This document shows positions 45,901-57,900 of a stretch of 64,000 nucleotides of DNA, in pieces. Within the stretch, counting starts at the first letter, position 1. Every line of letters begins with the position of its first letter. Under the pieces are notes generated by a model. That model saw only the letters and a program-made list of their open reading frames with translations, searched no databases and had not been told where the DNA came from. Made by a program: the position numbers and the translations under genes. The stretch is from Lepus europaeus (Eukaryota; Chordata; Mammalia; Lagomorpha; Leporidae), in the NCBI RefSeq assembly GCF_033115175.1, contig NC_084831.1:10698540-10762539 (forward strand). Direction: 5' to 3'.

Positions 45901-48900
45901 TGTATGGGTGAGTGGGGGGCCGTGAGGAGCCCCCAGGGAGAAGCGCCTGAGCTTATCTTATCTGCCTGCTATTTCTCCTTTCCCCTCGCCCCACTCGCCC
46001 CACTCCGCTGGGCCTCAGGCTGCCTGTCTTATCCGTGTGAAGCATCTCAGGACAGACATAAGCAAGGAGGGGCAGACTAGCCACCAATGAAGCGGTTGGG
46101 CAAAGGCGCATTGGTTGCATGCGGGACCCGCAGGGGATCCAGTGCTCCCCGAGCTCACTGCTGGCACATAGGCTGCTGGGACCGCTGGCTGCAGCCTCCT
46201 GGAGCGGCCCCATCCGGTCACAGCAGCTCCTGTCCTGTTTTCGCAGCCTGCAGGACCTCTCCTCTGGCTACTGGGTACTCGTGGTGCATTTCACCCGGAG
46301 AGAGGCCATCAAGCAGATTGAAGTGCTGCAGCACGTGGCCACCAACCTGGGACGCAGTGAGTAGCCAGCGAGACGTGGGGCAGGGACAGCTGCCTCCCCG
46401 TGGGTGGCTCGGGGCTCAGATCAAGACTGGGGTCAGCCCCAGAAGGCTGATGGCTCGTGGTACCCAGAAAGTGGGGTGTTCAGGTGCCAGCGCCCTCCTC
46501 AAGGCCTCCGCTCCTGCCTGTGCAGCTTGTCGGCTGTCTGGTGGGATGAAGGGTGCTGGGCTCCTTCGTCCCCGCCGAAGCACAGGAGGCAGAAGGCTCT
46601 GCACGGCCTTCTCTCGCTGTGTCCTGGCCACCACAGGCGGGTGTGTGTCTGGGGGTATTGGTACCCCAACAAGCGAGAAGGCTGTTGGTCCCCTCACTGC
46701 TCTTTCTTTCTTGCTGCCTTCGCTCGGCAGAAGGAAGCCAGCACGCGGCCGCACCTTCCCTCCAGTTACTCCTGCCTTTGTTTGCAGGCCGGGCCTGGCT
46801 GTACCTGGCCCTCAACGAGAACTCCTTGGAGAGCTACCTGCGGCTGTTCCAGGAGAACCTGGGCCTGCTGCACAAGTACTACGTCAAGTGCGTGTCTGGG
46901 ATGGTCTCTCGCTAGCCCCAAACACCCCTGGAGCCGCATCCCAAAGACTCGTCCCGGACGCAGCCACCACGGCGTGTCACCTTGGAGGTCCAGTCTAGTA
47001 TTTGTACTGAGGACCTGTCTGTGATGGCCCCAGCGCCCTCAGAGACTCACTGGCAGTGTGGTGGCTTTGGCCAGGAGCACCGGTGTCCAGCCCAGGCTCC
47101 TGTCTGCAGAGTGGTTGGTGCTCTCTGCCGCCGCCTGGTTCTCTACTCAGGCCTCAAATCTGACCCCAGTGCCCAACCTTTGCCTGAGCCTCTGCTGGGG
47201 TTGCTGCAGGGACAGAATATCCATAGCAGCAACCGAGAGCCTGATGAGCCTTGTGCTAACGGGCCATCCACCAAGACGTGGGCGGGAGAGGGCAGTGCGG
47301 CCCCCAAACCAGCAGTCATGCAAGGAAAGGCTGGGGATGTCACAAGTTCAGTCTCAACACAGGTGGCCTGTTGTTGAGAGCAGGTCAAGCTGCTAAGTAG
47401 ACTCAGAGCACGTCGTCACTTCCGTGTCTCGCAGGAACGCCCTGGTCTGCAGCCACGATCACCTGACTCTCTTCCTGACCTTGGTGTCTGGGCTGGAGTT
47501 CATCCGCTTCAACCTGGATCTGGTGAGACACCGCGGCTCCTGCTGCTGGTGGGAGACCGGGGGTGGGGGCGGGGTGGTTCCCCTGTCAGGTCCTTCTCTT
47601 GGAGCGTCTTTGGTGTTTGCTCAGGTGGGGGAAGCACTCATGGCCGCAGAAGTGAGTGTGAGGGAAGCGAGTCCCTCTGGTACATGGCAGGAATTCTGTG
47701 TTCAGGTGACCTCTCTCTGGTGCCCTGTCCAGCTCGGGGCAAAGCCACCTCGCCTGGCGAATCTTAGCCAGAAGGTCAGCTTCGTTCTAGGATATGAGAG
47801 CTTAAGATGGGACTCGGCAGGCTCTTCCGTGTGCTTCCTGGGGTTCTGACAGACGTCACCACTTCCACACTTCCCAGCTGACGTGTTCCTGGTCTCCCTC
47901 TTCCCGTCCTCACGCCTCCTTCGCTGTCACACACTGCATGGGGCCCCCAGTGGATGCCTGAAATGGTGGACAGTACAGAACCCCATGGACACTATGCTTT
48001 TTTCTATACATACATTCATAACTATGATAGAGTTTAATTTATAAGTTAGTCACAGTAAGAGATTGGCAATAAAATAGGACAACTATAACAATACACTTAC
48101 TTAAAACTTACGAATTATTTATTTCTGGAATTTTCCATTTACTATTTTTAGACTGTGGTTAACTGTGGAAAATTAAAACTGCAGAAAGTGAACCAGTAGA
48201 TAAGGGGGAGGGGCTGCACAAATTCACTCTTGGCTCCAAAGCACCTCCCACGCCTGGGCCCTTCAGAGGGCTATGGCTGCTCTCTCCTATCCCATCACCT
48301 TCCCGGGGCACGACCCCAGCAGCAAAGACTGGAAAAGGAACTTGGCTATCAGTGGAAATGGGAGAAAGTGAGTGATTCTCACAGTGAGAGAGATGGAGGC
48401 AGTATTGGAGGGTATAGCTCTGTCATCTCATCAGCCCGAAGACCATGGCTCTAACAGCAAAACCACTCACATGACTCTTGGTTTTTTGTTTTTGTTTTAA
48501 GATATATTTATTTGAAAGGCAGTGTTACAGAGAGAGAGAGGAGAGACAGAGAGCTGCTTCATATGCTGGTTCACTCCCCAGATGGCTGCGATGGCTGGGG
48601 TGGGGTCAGGCCGAAGCCAGCAGCTTCTTCCAGGTCTCCTATGTGGGTGCAAGGGCCCAAGCACTTGGGCCATCTTCTGCTTTCCCAGGGACATGAGCGG
48701 GAGCTGGATCAGAAGTGGAGCAGCTGGGACTCAACCCAGCACCCATATGGGATGCTGGCATTGCAGGCGGTGGCCTCACCTGCTATGCCACACCAGTGGT
48801 CTCTCACATTACTCCTTTTAGCACTTTATCTCTGGCCTTAGTGCTTTATGCTTGTTGATTTCCCAAAGGAAAAGGAGCATGGGGGCTTTGGCAGAGCAGG

Positions 48901-51900
48901 CCTGTGTCTTCCAGTCCTGGGGAGACCTGCTGTTGTCTGTGCAGGTCCTGCCTTCTGGCCCACCTGAAGCCTCCACTGAGTGCCCTCCCCGTTCTCTCCC
49001 CAGGATGCCCCCTACTTAGACCTGGCCCCCTACATGCCTGACTACTATAAACCGCAGTACCTGCTGGACTTTGAAGACCGCCTTCCCAGCTCGGTCCACG
49101 GCTCAGACAGCCTGTCCCTCAATTCCTTCAACTCCGTCACCTCCACCAACCTGGAGTGGGACGACAGTGCGATCGCCCCATCCAGTGAGGGTAAGTGGCC
49201 CAGGGCAGCAGGGAGCCAAGCCTCTGCCCCGAGACAGACCTGGCTGGGGAGCAGCTCTCTTGGCCGGTTTTGGTCTGGCGGCAGAAATTTGCTTTGAACA
49301 GGGCTGGCCATTTCCCACAGTTTCATTTCCTCAGAGTCCCTTTCATGGCTTAAAAAAAGACAGATTCCAAGCACAAAAAGCCAAAACAAGATTTTGTGCA
49401 CACTGGGCCCTCCTCCAGAGGCTCTAGTCACATGTCAGGACGATTCTCTGAGCGAGGAGGGGTGGTTGCGCCCGTCACATTGGAGACTGAAGAATAATTT
49501 GTTGGGTATTCTGTGTCTCCGTGAACCACTCATGGGGGCAGCCTGGTTTGTTCAACCTCTGGCCTCGCTGTTCATTTATAAAACTGGCCATTCTCCTCCT
49601 GCATCGCCTGTGGGAAGCTGACATCTTCATGACTTCGCCCCCTCACCTCCAGGGAAGGGGGTCCAGGCACAAGTTCAGTCCCCAGGTTCCCTAGAATTGC
49701 CTCAGCCTTGAGACCCTGGCCTTCCTCAGTGTGTACTTCTGTTTGTGCCTTGGGTTGTACGTCCCCGCGGAAGGGGGTCACGTGCAGACTTGCTGTTAGG
49801 AAGACCTGCCTTCCTCTGTGTGCCAGAGGAGCCTGGCGCTCGGTCTCCTGGGTTGGGCCCAGGGGCTGTCTCAGAGAAGTCAGGGAGCTGAGCTCTGGGG
49901 AGCAGTCAGACCACCCCTCAGTGGGGGTAGACCCACCCTGCCCCTGCAATTTAGGTTGAACTACTGGAGAGGCAGCGTTGTACAGAGGAGGAGAGAAAGC
50001 AAGGTCAGGTTCAAGGGAGCCCACATATCTGTCAGAACCTGGTTCTAGGTTAGAAAGGGATTGCCCCCAGGGCTTCCCAGCAGCGCAGAGGCCCCTGGGC
50101 CAGTGCCCAAGCTGAGAAATTCCCCTGCGGCCACCTGAGAAAAGGTAGAAAGTTCAAGGTTTCCTCTCTCGTGTTCTCCCCACGTCTCACCCCGTTGCCC
50201 CCGCCCTCCCTGCCCTCCACTGCCTGTGTTTCTAATCTCCAGTTTTGTCCCTCGTTTTTGTAGATTATGATTTTGGAGATGTGTTTCCAGCAGTGCCGTC
50301 CGTACCCAGCACAGACTGGGAAGGTGGGACAGAGTCGCTGTGACCCTTTTCCTGTTTTGCAACGTTTCCATGCCAAGCTTGCTGCATGTGGGATCAGCTC
50401 CTTATTGTTTATAATACCGTCCATGATCGTAACAAAGCTGAGCCTGGCGTTCTAGATGGAATTCTGCCGCAGGAGAGCTTGGCCTTCAGCTCTAGGTGAA
50501 CCCCTTCTCACAGTGCAGGCTGCCGCCTTTGGGCAGTGGCCGTGGGCGGTCACTAAGTGACGCATTTCAGGGGACAGCGGATCACCCTTCGTGATCCTGA
50601 TGCCACTCGATCACCCGAGCTACTCAGGGAAGTGCTCCTGACCCAGTGAGCAGACTTGTTCCAGAAGCCGTGCCTTCAACCACGCGGGTTGTCAGTGCCT
50701 TTAGGTCAGACGAGTGCCAAGGAGGAAGAGAGAGGCCTTGGCTCCCTCTGACCGTTCCTAATGGAGGAGGCCGCGGCCACCTGAGCACAGCGCCCAGCAC
50801 AGCTGAAGCTTCCCACGGGAAGACTTGAGGCAGATTAGAATGAAATCTGCCAGCCCCTCGCCCTGTCTTCCAGGCAGCAGCAGTGCTTGGCCTTTTTTTT
50901 TTTTTTTTTTTTTTGCCTGGAACTCCACTCTGGGCTTGTATAAATTAATTAAGCTAGTCCCCATGTTGCCATGGTTACCCAAAGCAAAGCGTCAACTTTC
51001 GATGAGGTGAATGCCCCTCCCTAAACCTGAGGCCATTCCAGTTCCCCTTATGAAGGAGCTCCTGCTCTGGGGGCCACCTGCACCCCAAGGAGGAGCACTG
51101 CCCCCCAGCAGAGGCCACCTCTCAGCAGTGAGTGACAGATGGTCTGTCCCAAGTCATGGGACAGATGTGTGACCCATGTGTGTGACCCCGCTTGACTTTG
51201 AAGAAAACGAGATACGGCGCTGGGGGAAGTGACGTATCGCGTCATTTGGCCGAGGGATCTCGCCCGAAGCTCCCGCACGTCAGGTGCCTTTGCCTGAATG
51301 CCAGAATTCCATCGTGACGTCGCCTGTCCTCTCAGTCGCTCTCCTGGCAACACACGCGCTGGGCGTTGGTCTCCGCTGATTCTAACAACTAACCCCTCCC
51401 GACGAGCCTGGTGCGGCCCCGGACAAGCGGCACTGCAGGGCCCCCGGGGCCTGAGAACTAACAGCTCAGTTGCACTGCTTGTGCAGGCCAGGCTGGGCCC
51501 CAGGCAGGCTGAGCACAGTTCGGCAGCTCCCCTGGGAAGCTTGGCCCTCTCCTTGGGCCCGGGGGCCAGCACCAGACTCTGGGTCCTCTTGTAGGGGTTG
51601 GGTGCCCTTCCCACGGTCATTGGCTTCGTTACGGAGCTGGTAGGTGCTCAGCCTCAGCACCTACCACATCCAGAGGCTGCCCATGCCCCTTGGGATTCCT
51701 CCCCTGAGCAGCTGCAGGGGCAGAGGGGACCCCGGGGGCTGGGACCACACCGTGTGGGCTCTGAGAGGAGCCCTCTGGGCCTGAGGAGCTTTTGTGCATC
51801 TGAGAAGTAGGCCTCCGGGTCCCGGGAGATCTGAAGACAGTCCTCTGTGTCGCCAGCGTTTCCTGGCAGAGCTGTAGTTGCTTTTAGCCCCTCCTCCATC

Positions 51901-54900
51901 CTGACAGTAAAAGGCGATGTGCTTATGTGCTTTTCCTAAATGGACGGTGTGCTGGTTGGCAGACAACTGCCCTGCGGCTCCAAGACCCACCAAGGAGCTG
52001 GCAGCCGAGTGGGCTCTTCCAGAGGGGCTGTGGCAAGCGCGTTCGCCACATCTCTTCTGAGCAGATAATGGCCAGCAAGACACACACACGGGCAAGTGGA
52101 GCATGAGAGCCTGTGTCTCTGGCCATTAACCTTCACCGGGCAGCTCCCTGAGCTGGGGCTCTGTTCTGCCTGGGTGGCTCCATCTGCCCCGATACCTGCT
52201 GCTGCTCCCTCCTGTCCTCCTGTCCCTGTGACCTGGGTGTACTGGGGGGCTCCTCTGTAGGGGCAGCGTCATCCCCCCACCTTCTCCCCAGGTGGAGCCA
52301 GGGGAGAGGGTGTGACCTGGAGAGGATGGTCAGCAGGCTGAGGCCGGAAGGAAGTCGAGCTCTCGGCACCACCCTTGCAGGTGCTGGGGGGATGTCGGCG
52401 AGAGGCAACATCCTCTGAGCGGCTCACGAGGCTCCCTGGGGGCAGCCCCTCGCACCCTCCCCTTCGCCCCCCATTCCTGCTGCCCACCCGTCATCTCGGC
52501 TCTCCCTGTGTTCTGAGCTTCCCCCTGCCCCCCCCCCCCCCCGGCCTCTGTAGCTCTGCCTCCCGCTCTGTGTCCCTCATCTTCTCCGAGCTCCTCCTGT
52601 TTTTGTCTCCCTCTGTGTTCCTTTCTGTCTGCCTCTGCAGGGCCCCTCAGAGGACTTGCGGATCTCAGCCCCGCTGCTGGGGTGTGGGGCTGCAGGGGCT
52701 GCTCATCCTCCCACTCCCTGACCGGCGGGGGCGGGGCTCTAAGATTAACTGAGAGGTGTGCACCTGTCTCCTGTCTCCTCTGTGGCTGCAGCCACCCTTA
52801 GTGGCAAGATCACCATCCTTAAGGGACTTGAGCCTGGAGGCAGCTTCACTCGGGGTGCTCAACACAAACTTGGCCGAATAGTGCTGTGGAGGTCCCCCGC
52901 AGTGGAGTGATGACAGCCCCCCCCCCCAGTACTCCTAAAGCACAAGTCCCACATCCTGTCGGACTGGGGCACCTGCTCTTGAAGCAGGGTTTCCCTGGGA
53001 AAAAGCACCTGCTGAGGTGAGGAGCCGCTGGGGGCGGCGGTCTCTGACGGGCAGTCTCCTGTCTCCTTTCCCTCCCAGATGGAGACCTCACAGACACCGT
53101 CAGCGGTCCCCGGTCCACGGCCTCCGACCTGACCAGCAGCAAGGCGTCCGCCAAGAGTCCCACGCAGCGCCACAACCCCTTCAACGAGGAGCAGGCAGAG
53201 ACCGTGTCCTCCTCCGACACCACCCCTGTGCACAGCGCCTCGCAGGAGAGGGAGGAGCCCCAGGCCCTGGACCCGCCGGACAGCTGCACAGAGCTCGAGG
53301 TCATCAGGTCAGGAGCTGGACATGAGCCTGCTGTCCGTCCTGTTCGCCCCGTCTTCCTCTGTAGTCCAGGGCACTTTGCAGCTTCTCTGAGGACAGTTGG
53401 GCATCCCCCTGGAGACGAGAAGTAGCTCCTCCTCCTGCTCACCTGCAGGAGTTGTGGGTGTGTAAGATTGATTGATTTCATTTGAAAGACAGTGATACAG
53501 GGAAACAGAGAGATCTGCATCTCCTGGTTCCCGCCCCAGATGTCTGCAACAGCCAGGCCTGGGTCAGGCTGGAGCCAGGAGCCGGAACTCCATCCGGGTC
53601 TCACACGTGTCAGGGACCCAAGTACTTGGCTTCATTCACTGCCTCCCAGGTACATGGGCGAGAAGCTGGATTGGAAGTGCCGAATGGCCAGGACTCAAGC
53701 CAGGCACCCCAGTAAGGGACGCAGGCATCCCAAGTGGCAGTTTAGCCCTCTGCACAGGGGCCTGCCCCTCAGGCAGTTCTTTGAGCAAGAGAAGTCGGAA
53801 GGCCTGAATGTGGGGCTGATGGGGCAGAGCTGGTTAAGCCACTGCTTGGGACACAGGCATCCCCTAGAGTGCTGGTTTGGGTCCCACCTGCTCCACCTCT
53901 GATCCCGCTTCCTGTCTGGGAAGGCAGTGGAAGATGTCCCAAGTACCCTTGGGGGAGCCCGACCTTGTGAGCTCAGGCTGCGATGAAGTACCAGAAGCTG
54001 CTGGCCTTGAAGGGCACAGCTCCATTCCCCACGCGTGGGACCTAAAGGCCGAACTCGGGGCGCTGCCTCCTGCCACCTCACCGTGTCCTAGTGCGGTGGA
54101 GGCGGAGCGCTCTGGGGTCCTGGGGTCCCATTCGTGCAGGCTCCTCCTGCCGCAAGCCCCACCGTTTGACACAGTCACACCGGGGTTAGGGCTTCAGCGT
54201 AGGATCTGGGGCAGCCCCAGAGGTGGGCAGCGTAGGCAGCAGCCACAGCGCCTTCTCGCGCCGTGGCCCGGCTGCCAGGGCATCTGGTCCATCTAGAACG
54301 AGAAAACGCCTTCAGGCTGGACTTGTTCCTGGGGGAATTCTTGGAAGTCAGTGAACACTCTCTGAGATTTGTACCAGTTCTGGTTCAGCCTGGCTCATTG
54401 GAAGAAAAGTATCTTTGTTCATAAGGACAGGGAAATGGGGGGTGGGGGGTGGTGACACACTGAGATTTGCCCAGAGCCCTCCTTGGCCCCGACCTCCCCA
54501 GGGACCAGAGCCAGGAGGCTCACCCCACAGGCTGGTCCCAGGCCTGAGCAGCTTAGCCAGGTTCAGTCCACCGACCTGGGGTCAGGAGTTTGAGCCCAGA
54601 AAACCCTGAGTGAATTTCTGGGGGACTTCGCCGTGGTGACAGCTAAGGGGCAGTGAGGTCTGCCCAGGTTCCCTTGCCCATATCCTCAGGTGAGGGCTGG
54701 CTGACTGCGGGGCCATGGACTGACCAGCCACAGCCCAGCTTCTTCCTCAGTGGCTATAGCCGGCTGCATCGCTTCAGGAGCTGGGGACCGCAGGACCTCT
54801 CAGGTTCCTCTGCTGCTGCCCACTGCCTCTTTCCTGCCATCCCCAGCCCCTGCGCCCTGCATCTGCCAGCACTAGGGACCCCAGGGGCCTCAGCCTGTCA

Positions 54901-57900
54901 CCTAGCACGGGCTAGGTCCACGGAGGCACTGGCCACACCCTCGGAGGTCACATGCCCAGGACCCCCTGTCAGACCCCGCCCGGTCTCCCTCAGTTCTGGG
55001 CACTCACATGTAACGTCCGGGCCCCCACTGCTGTTCCAGGGTCACCAAGAAGAAGAAGATGGGCAGGAAGAAGAAGACCAGGCCGGATGAGGAAGCTAGT
55101 CCCCTCCACCCGGCCTCCAGCCAGCAGCAGTGCGCCGGGCCGGGGGCAGACGACAGCCTTAGCAGCCCAGGCCTTGGGCAGGACTCCGCAGACACCACCC
55201 TGGCTTCCCCCCAGGACGAGGGCGAAGGGCCCAGCAGCACGGCTGAGAGCAGTGAGCGCTCGGAGCCCGGCCAGACCGGCTTGCTCATCCCTGCAATGGA
55301 CACGTCCATGGAGCGCCTGGGCCCGCCCCTGGGGGAGGTCATTGGCCAGCTCGACGGGCAGCTGGACCCCAGCAGCTGGGGCCCCCACACGGAGCCCCCA
55401 GACCAGTCCTTTCGGACCGGCTCCCCCGGGGGTGCCCCGGAGAAGCCGCCATTTTGCGACTTTAGTGAGGGGCTTCCAGCCCCCATGGACTTCTACCGTT
55501 TTACCGTCGAGAGTCCAAGCACTGTTACATCAGGTGGTGGCCACCATGACCCTGCAGGGCTTGGCCAACCGCTGCATGTTCCTGGTGGCCCTGCGGCTGC
55601 TGGCCAAGAAGAGGGAGGAGGAGGAGAGGGACCGCCGTCTCGGCCCCTAGAGGATGCCCCAGGGGAGGTCCAGGAGCCGGAGACCCAGGGACAGCACGGC
55701 CACTCAGCCCCGCTCAGCGAGGAGCCTGTGCCGGGGCAGGAGCCTAGGACCCAGGAGGTTCTTTGCCAGCCCAAGCGGGAGCAGCCCAGCCCATGTCTGA
55801 GCAGCGCCGAGGACTCGGGGGTGGAGGAGGGGCAGGGGAGCCCTTCTGAGGTGCCGCACTCGTCAGAGTTCAGGTGAGCAAGACGGCAGCTGTTGCGAGG
55901 GCCCCCCGCCCGCGAGGCAGGGCTCAGGAGCCTCCCCCTCCCGACAGAGCATCGTAACTCCCAGCAGACCTGGCCTGGGCGAGCTCTTGCCCCCTCACCT
56001 TGGCTCCTGGGGAAGGTGGAGCCGCTACACGCCGGCCCGGCCCTGACCCTCGTCCTCCCCATGCGTCTCCCTCCCCAGAGTAGACAACAATCACTTACTC
56101 CTGCTGATGATCCATGTGTTTCGAGAAAACGAAGAGCAGCTGTTCAAAGTAAGCCCAGGAACTCGGGCCAGGGCGGGCAGGCAGGGCCAGTGGCCGCCGC
56201 GAGGGGCGCCCGCGCCTGACCTGTGCGCCTTGGCCCCTCAGATGATCCGGATGAGCACCGGGCACATGGAGGGGAACCTGCAGCTGCTGTACGTGCTGCT
56301 CACCGACTGCTACGTCTACCTGCTGCGGAAAGGTGCCTGCACCACGGGGGGGTGGGGGGGGCAGAGGATGAGCGCCCCCACCCCCTGAGTGGGGCGTGGT
56401 GATGCAGGGGTACCCAAGGAAGGTGTGGCTGTCTGCCCAGGGACCCCTCCGTGAACCCTGTGTTCCTCCCACTCTGTCATTGCAGTTCTCAGGGCAAGGG
56501 GGTCCCCTCTGAGAGGGGGCCAGGCCTTGGAAAATGGGGTCCAGGAGGAGGAGAGGTCAGTGGGGTAATAGGTATTGGGGTCTCGTCTCTCAGGGGCCAC
56601 AGAGAAGCCATACCTGGTGGAAGAGGCTGTTTCTTACAATGAACTTGATTATGTGTCGGTGAGTTCTGGTCGGAAGCTGGTGCACCTGCTGTAGACACAG
56701 GGCTTCCTGGGCCACCTGCCCTTAGCTCCAGTCAGGTACATCCCCTGTCCCAGCCCCTGGAGCCGGGCACCAGCCTGACTCAGGCTTCCGTGTGCGAGAC
56801 GGGACTGGGACCTGAGTCTGAGGACGCCTCTCCCTGCGCCGGGTTTCTGACTGTGCCTCTCTGGCTCAGTCCTCAGGCCTTGGTGGCTTTATTCATGGTG
56901 ACCCCGGGATGTGCTTCCTCCCGCCCCAGCCAGCGCTCAGTCTGGCCATGCAGCCCCCCACCCCGCGCCCCCGCCGGGTGGCCGCCAAGCCCTTTGTACA
57001 TGTCGGGCTTGGTTTCCGGCAGGTTGGCCTCGACCAGCAGACGGTGAAGCTGGTGTGCACCAACCGCAGGAAGCACTTTCTGCTGGACACAGCTGACATG
57101 GCCCTGGCTGAGTGAGTGACCGGCCCACCGCCCACCCCCCAGGACGGGAGGATCAGCCTCTTCCCCGGGGGTGGTCGTGGAGAAAACGTGTTCCCTCTGG
57201 AGCTTGCGGTCGGTCAGAGGCAGGAGAGTGGGCAGTCAGCAACCCACTGAGTCATGAGGTCAGCCCAGATGACCTCAGCCCCTGTGACCTACAGAGGGGA
57301 GGGGTGGCGTGAGTCTTCCCACGGCGAGGAAGGCACAGGGCCATGCTGCGCTGGCAGGCCCGCCAGTGCTTAGGTGTGGTGAGGCCCTCAAGACCGCATT
57401 CTCAGGGCCTGCGGACCTTGTCCAGTCTTCCCTCACAGCCAAGATCTATGTCCCTTTGGCCTTTTCCAGTTACCGTTTGATGACCATGGACACGTACCCA
57501 TCCCTGCCCCTACTACTGCCCTGACCACTGGTTCCAGCCAGGTTCCCTCCCCAAGTTTCTGTGACCCCTGCAGGCCAGGAGCTCTCAGGACAAAGTCCTG
57601 TCCAACTGAGGCAGCTCCGTCCCCAGGCCTCCGACCGCAAATGCGCTCCTTGTGCAGGTTCTTCCTGGCGTCGCTGAAGTCAGCCATGATCAGAGGCTGC
57701 CGGGAGCCACCCTACCCCAGCGTCCTGACCGATGCCACCATGGAGAAGCTGGCACTGGCCAAGTTTGTGGCCCAGGAATCCAAGTGTGAGGTCAGTCCCT
57801 GAGCTGCCACTGCACAGCCAGCCTCGGGGTTGGGGTCAAGTGAGGCGCACGCCTAGGAGGAGCTCCCCTCCCCTGGGCCTCGTCCTCTTCCCTTGTTGGC

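Noticed and set aside
46087-46998. 303-codon + strand frame across PLEKHM2 exons 3-4
   Set aside because: It runs through introns and reads the real exons in another frame; the true exons join in frame to the known protein.
55004-56062. Minus-strand frames of 160 and 189 codons opposite PLEKHM2 exon 9
   Set aside because: Shadows of a GC-rich coding exon. No start context, domain or splice structure supports an antisense gene.
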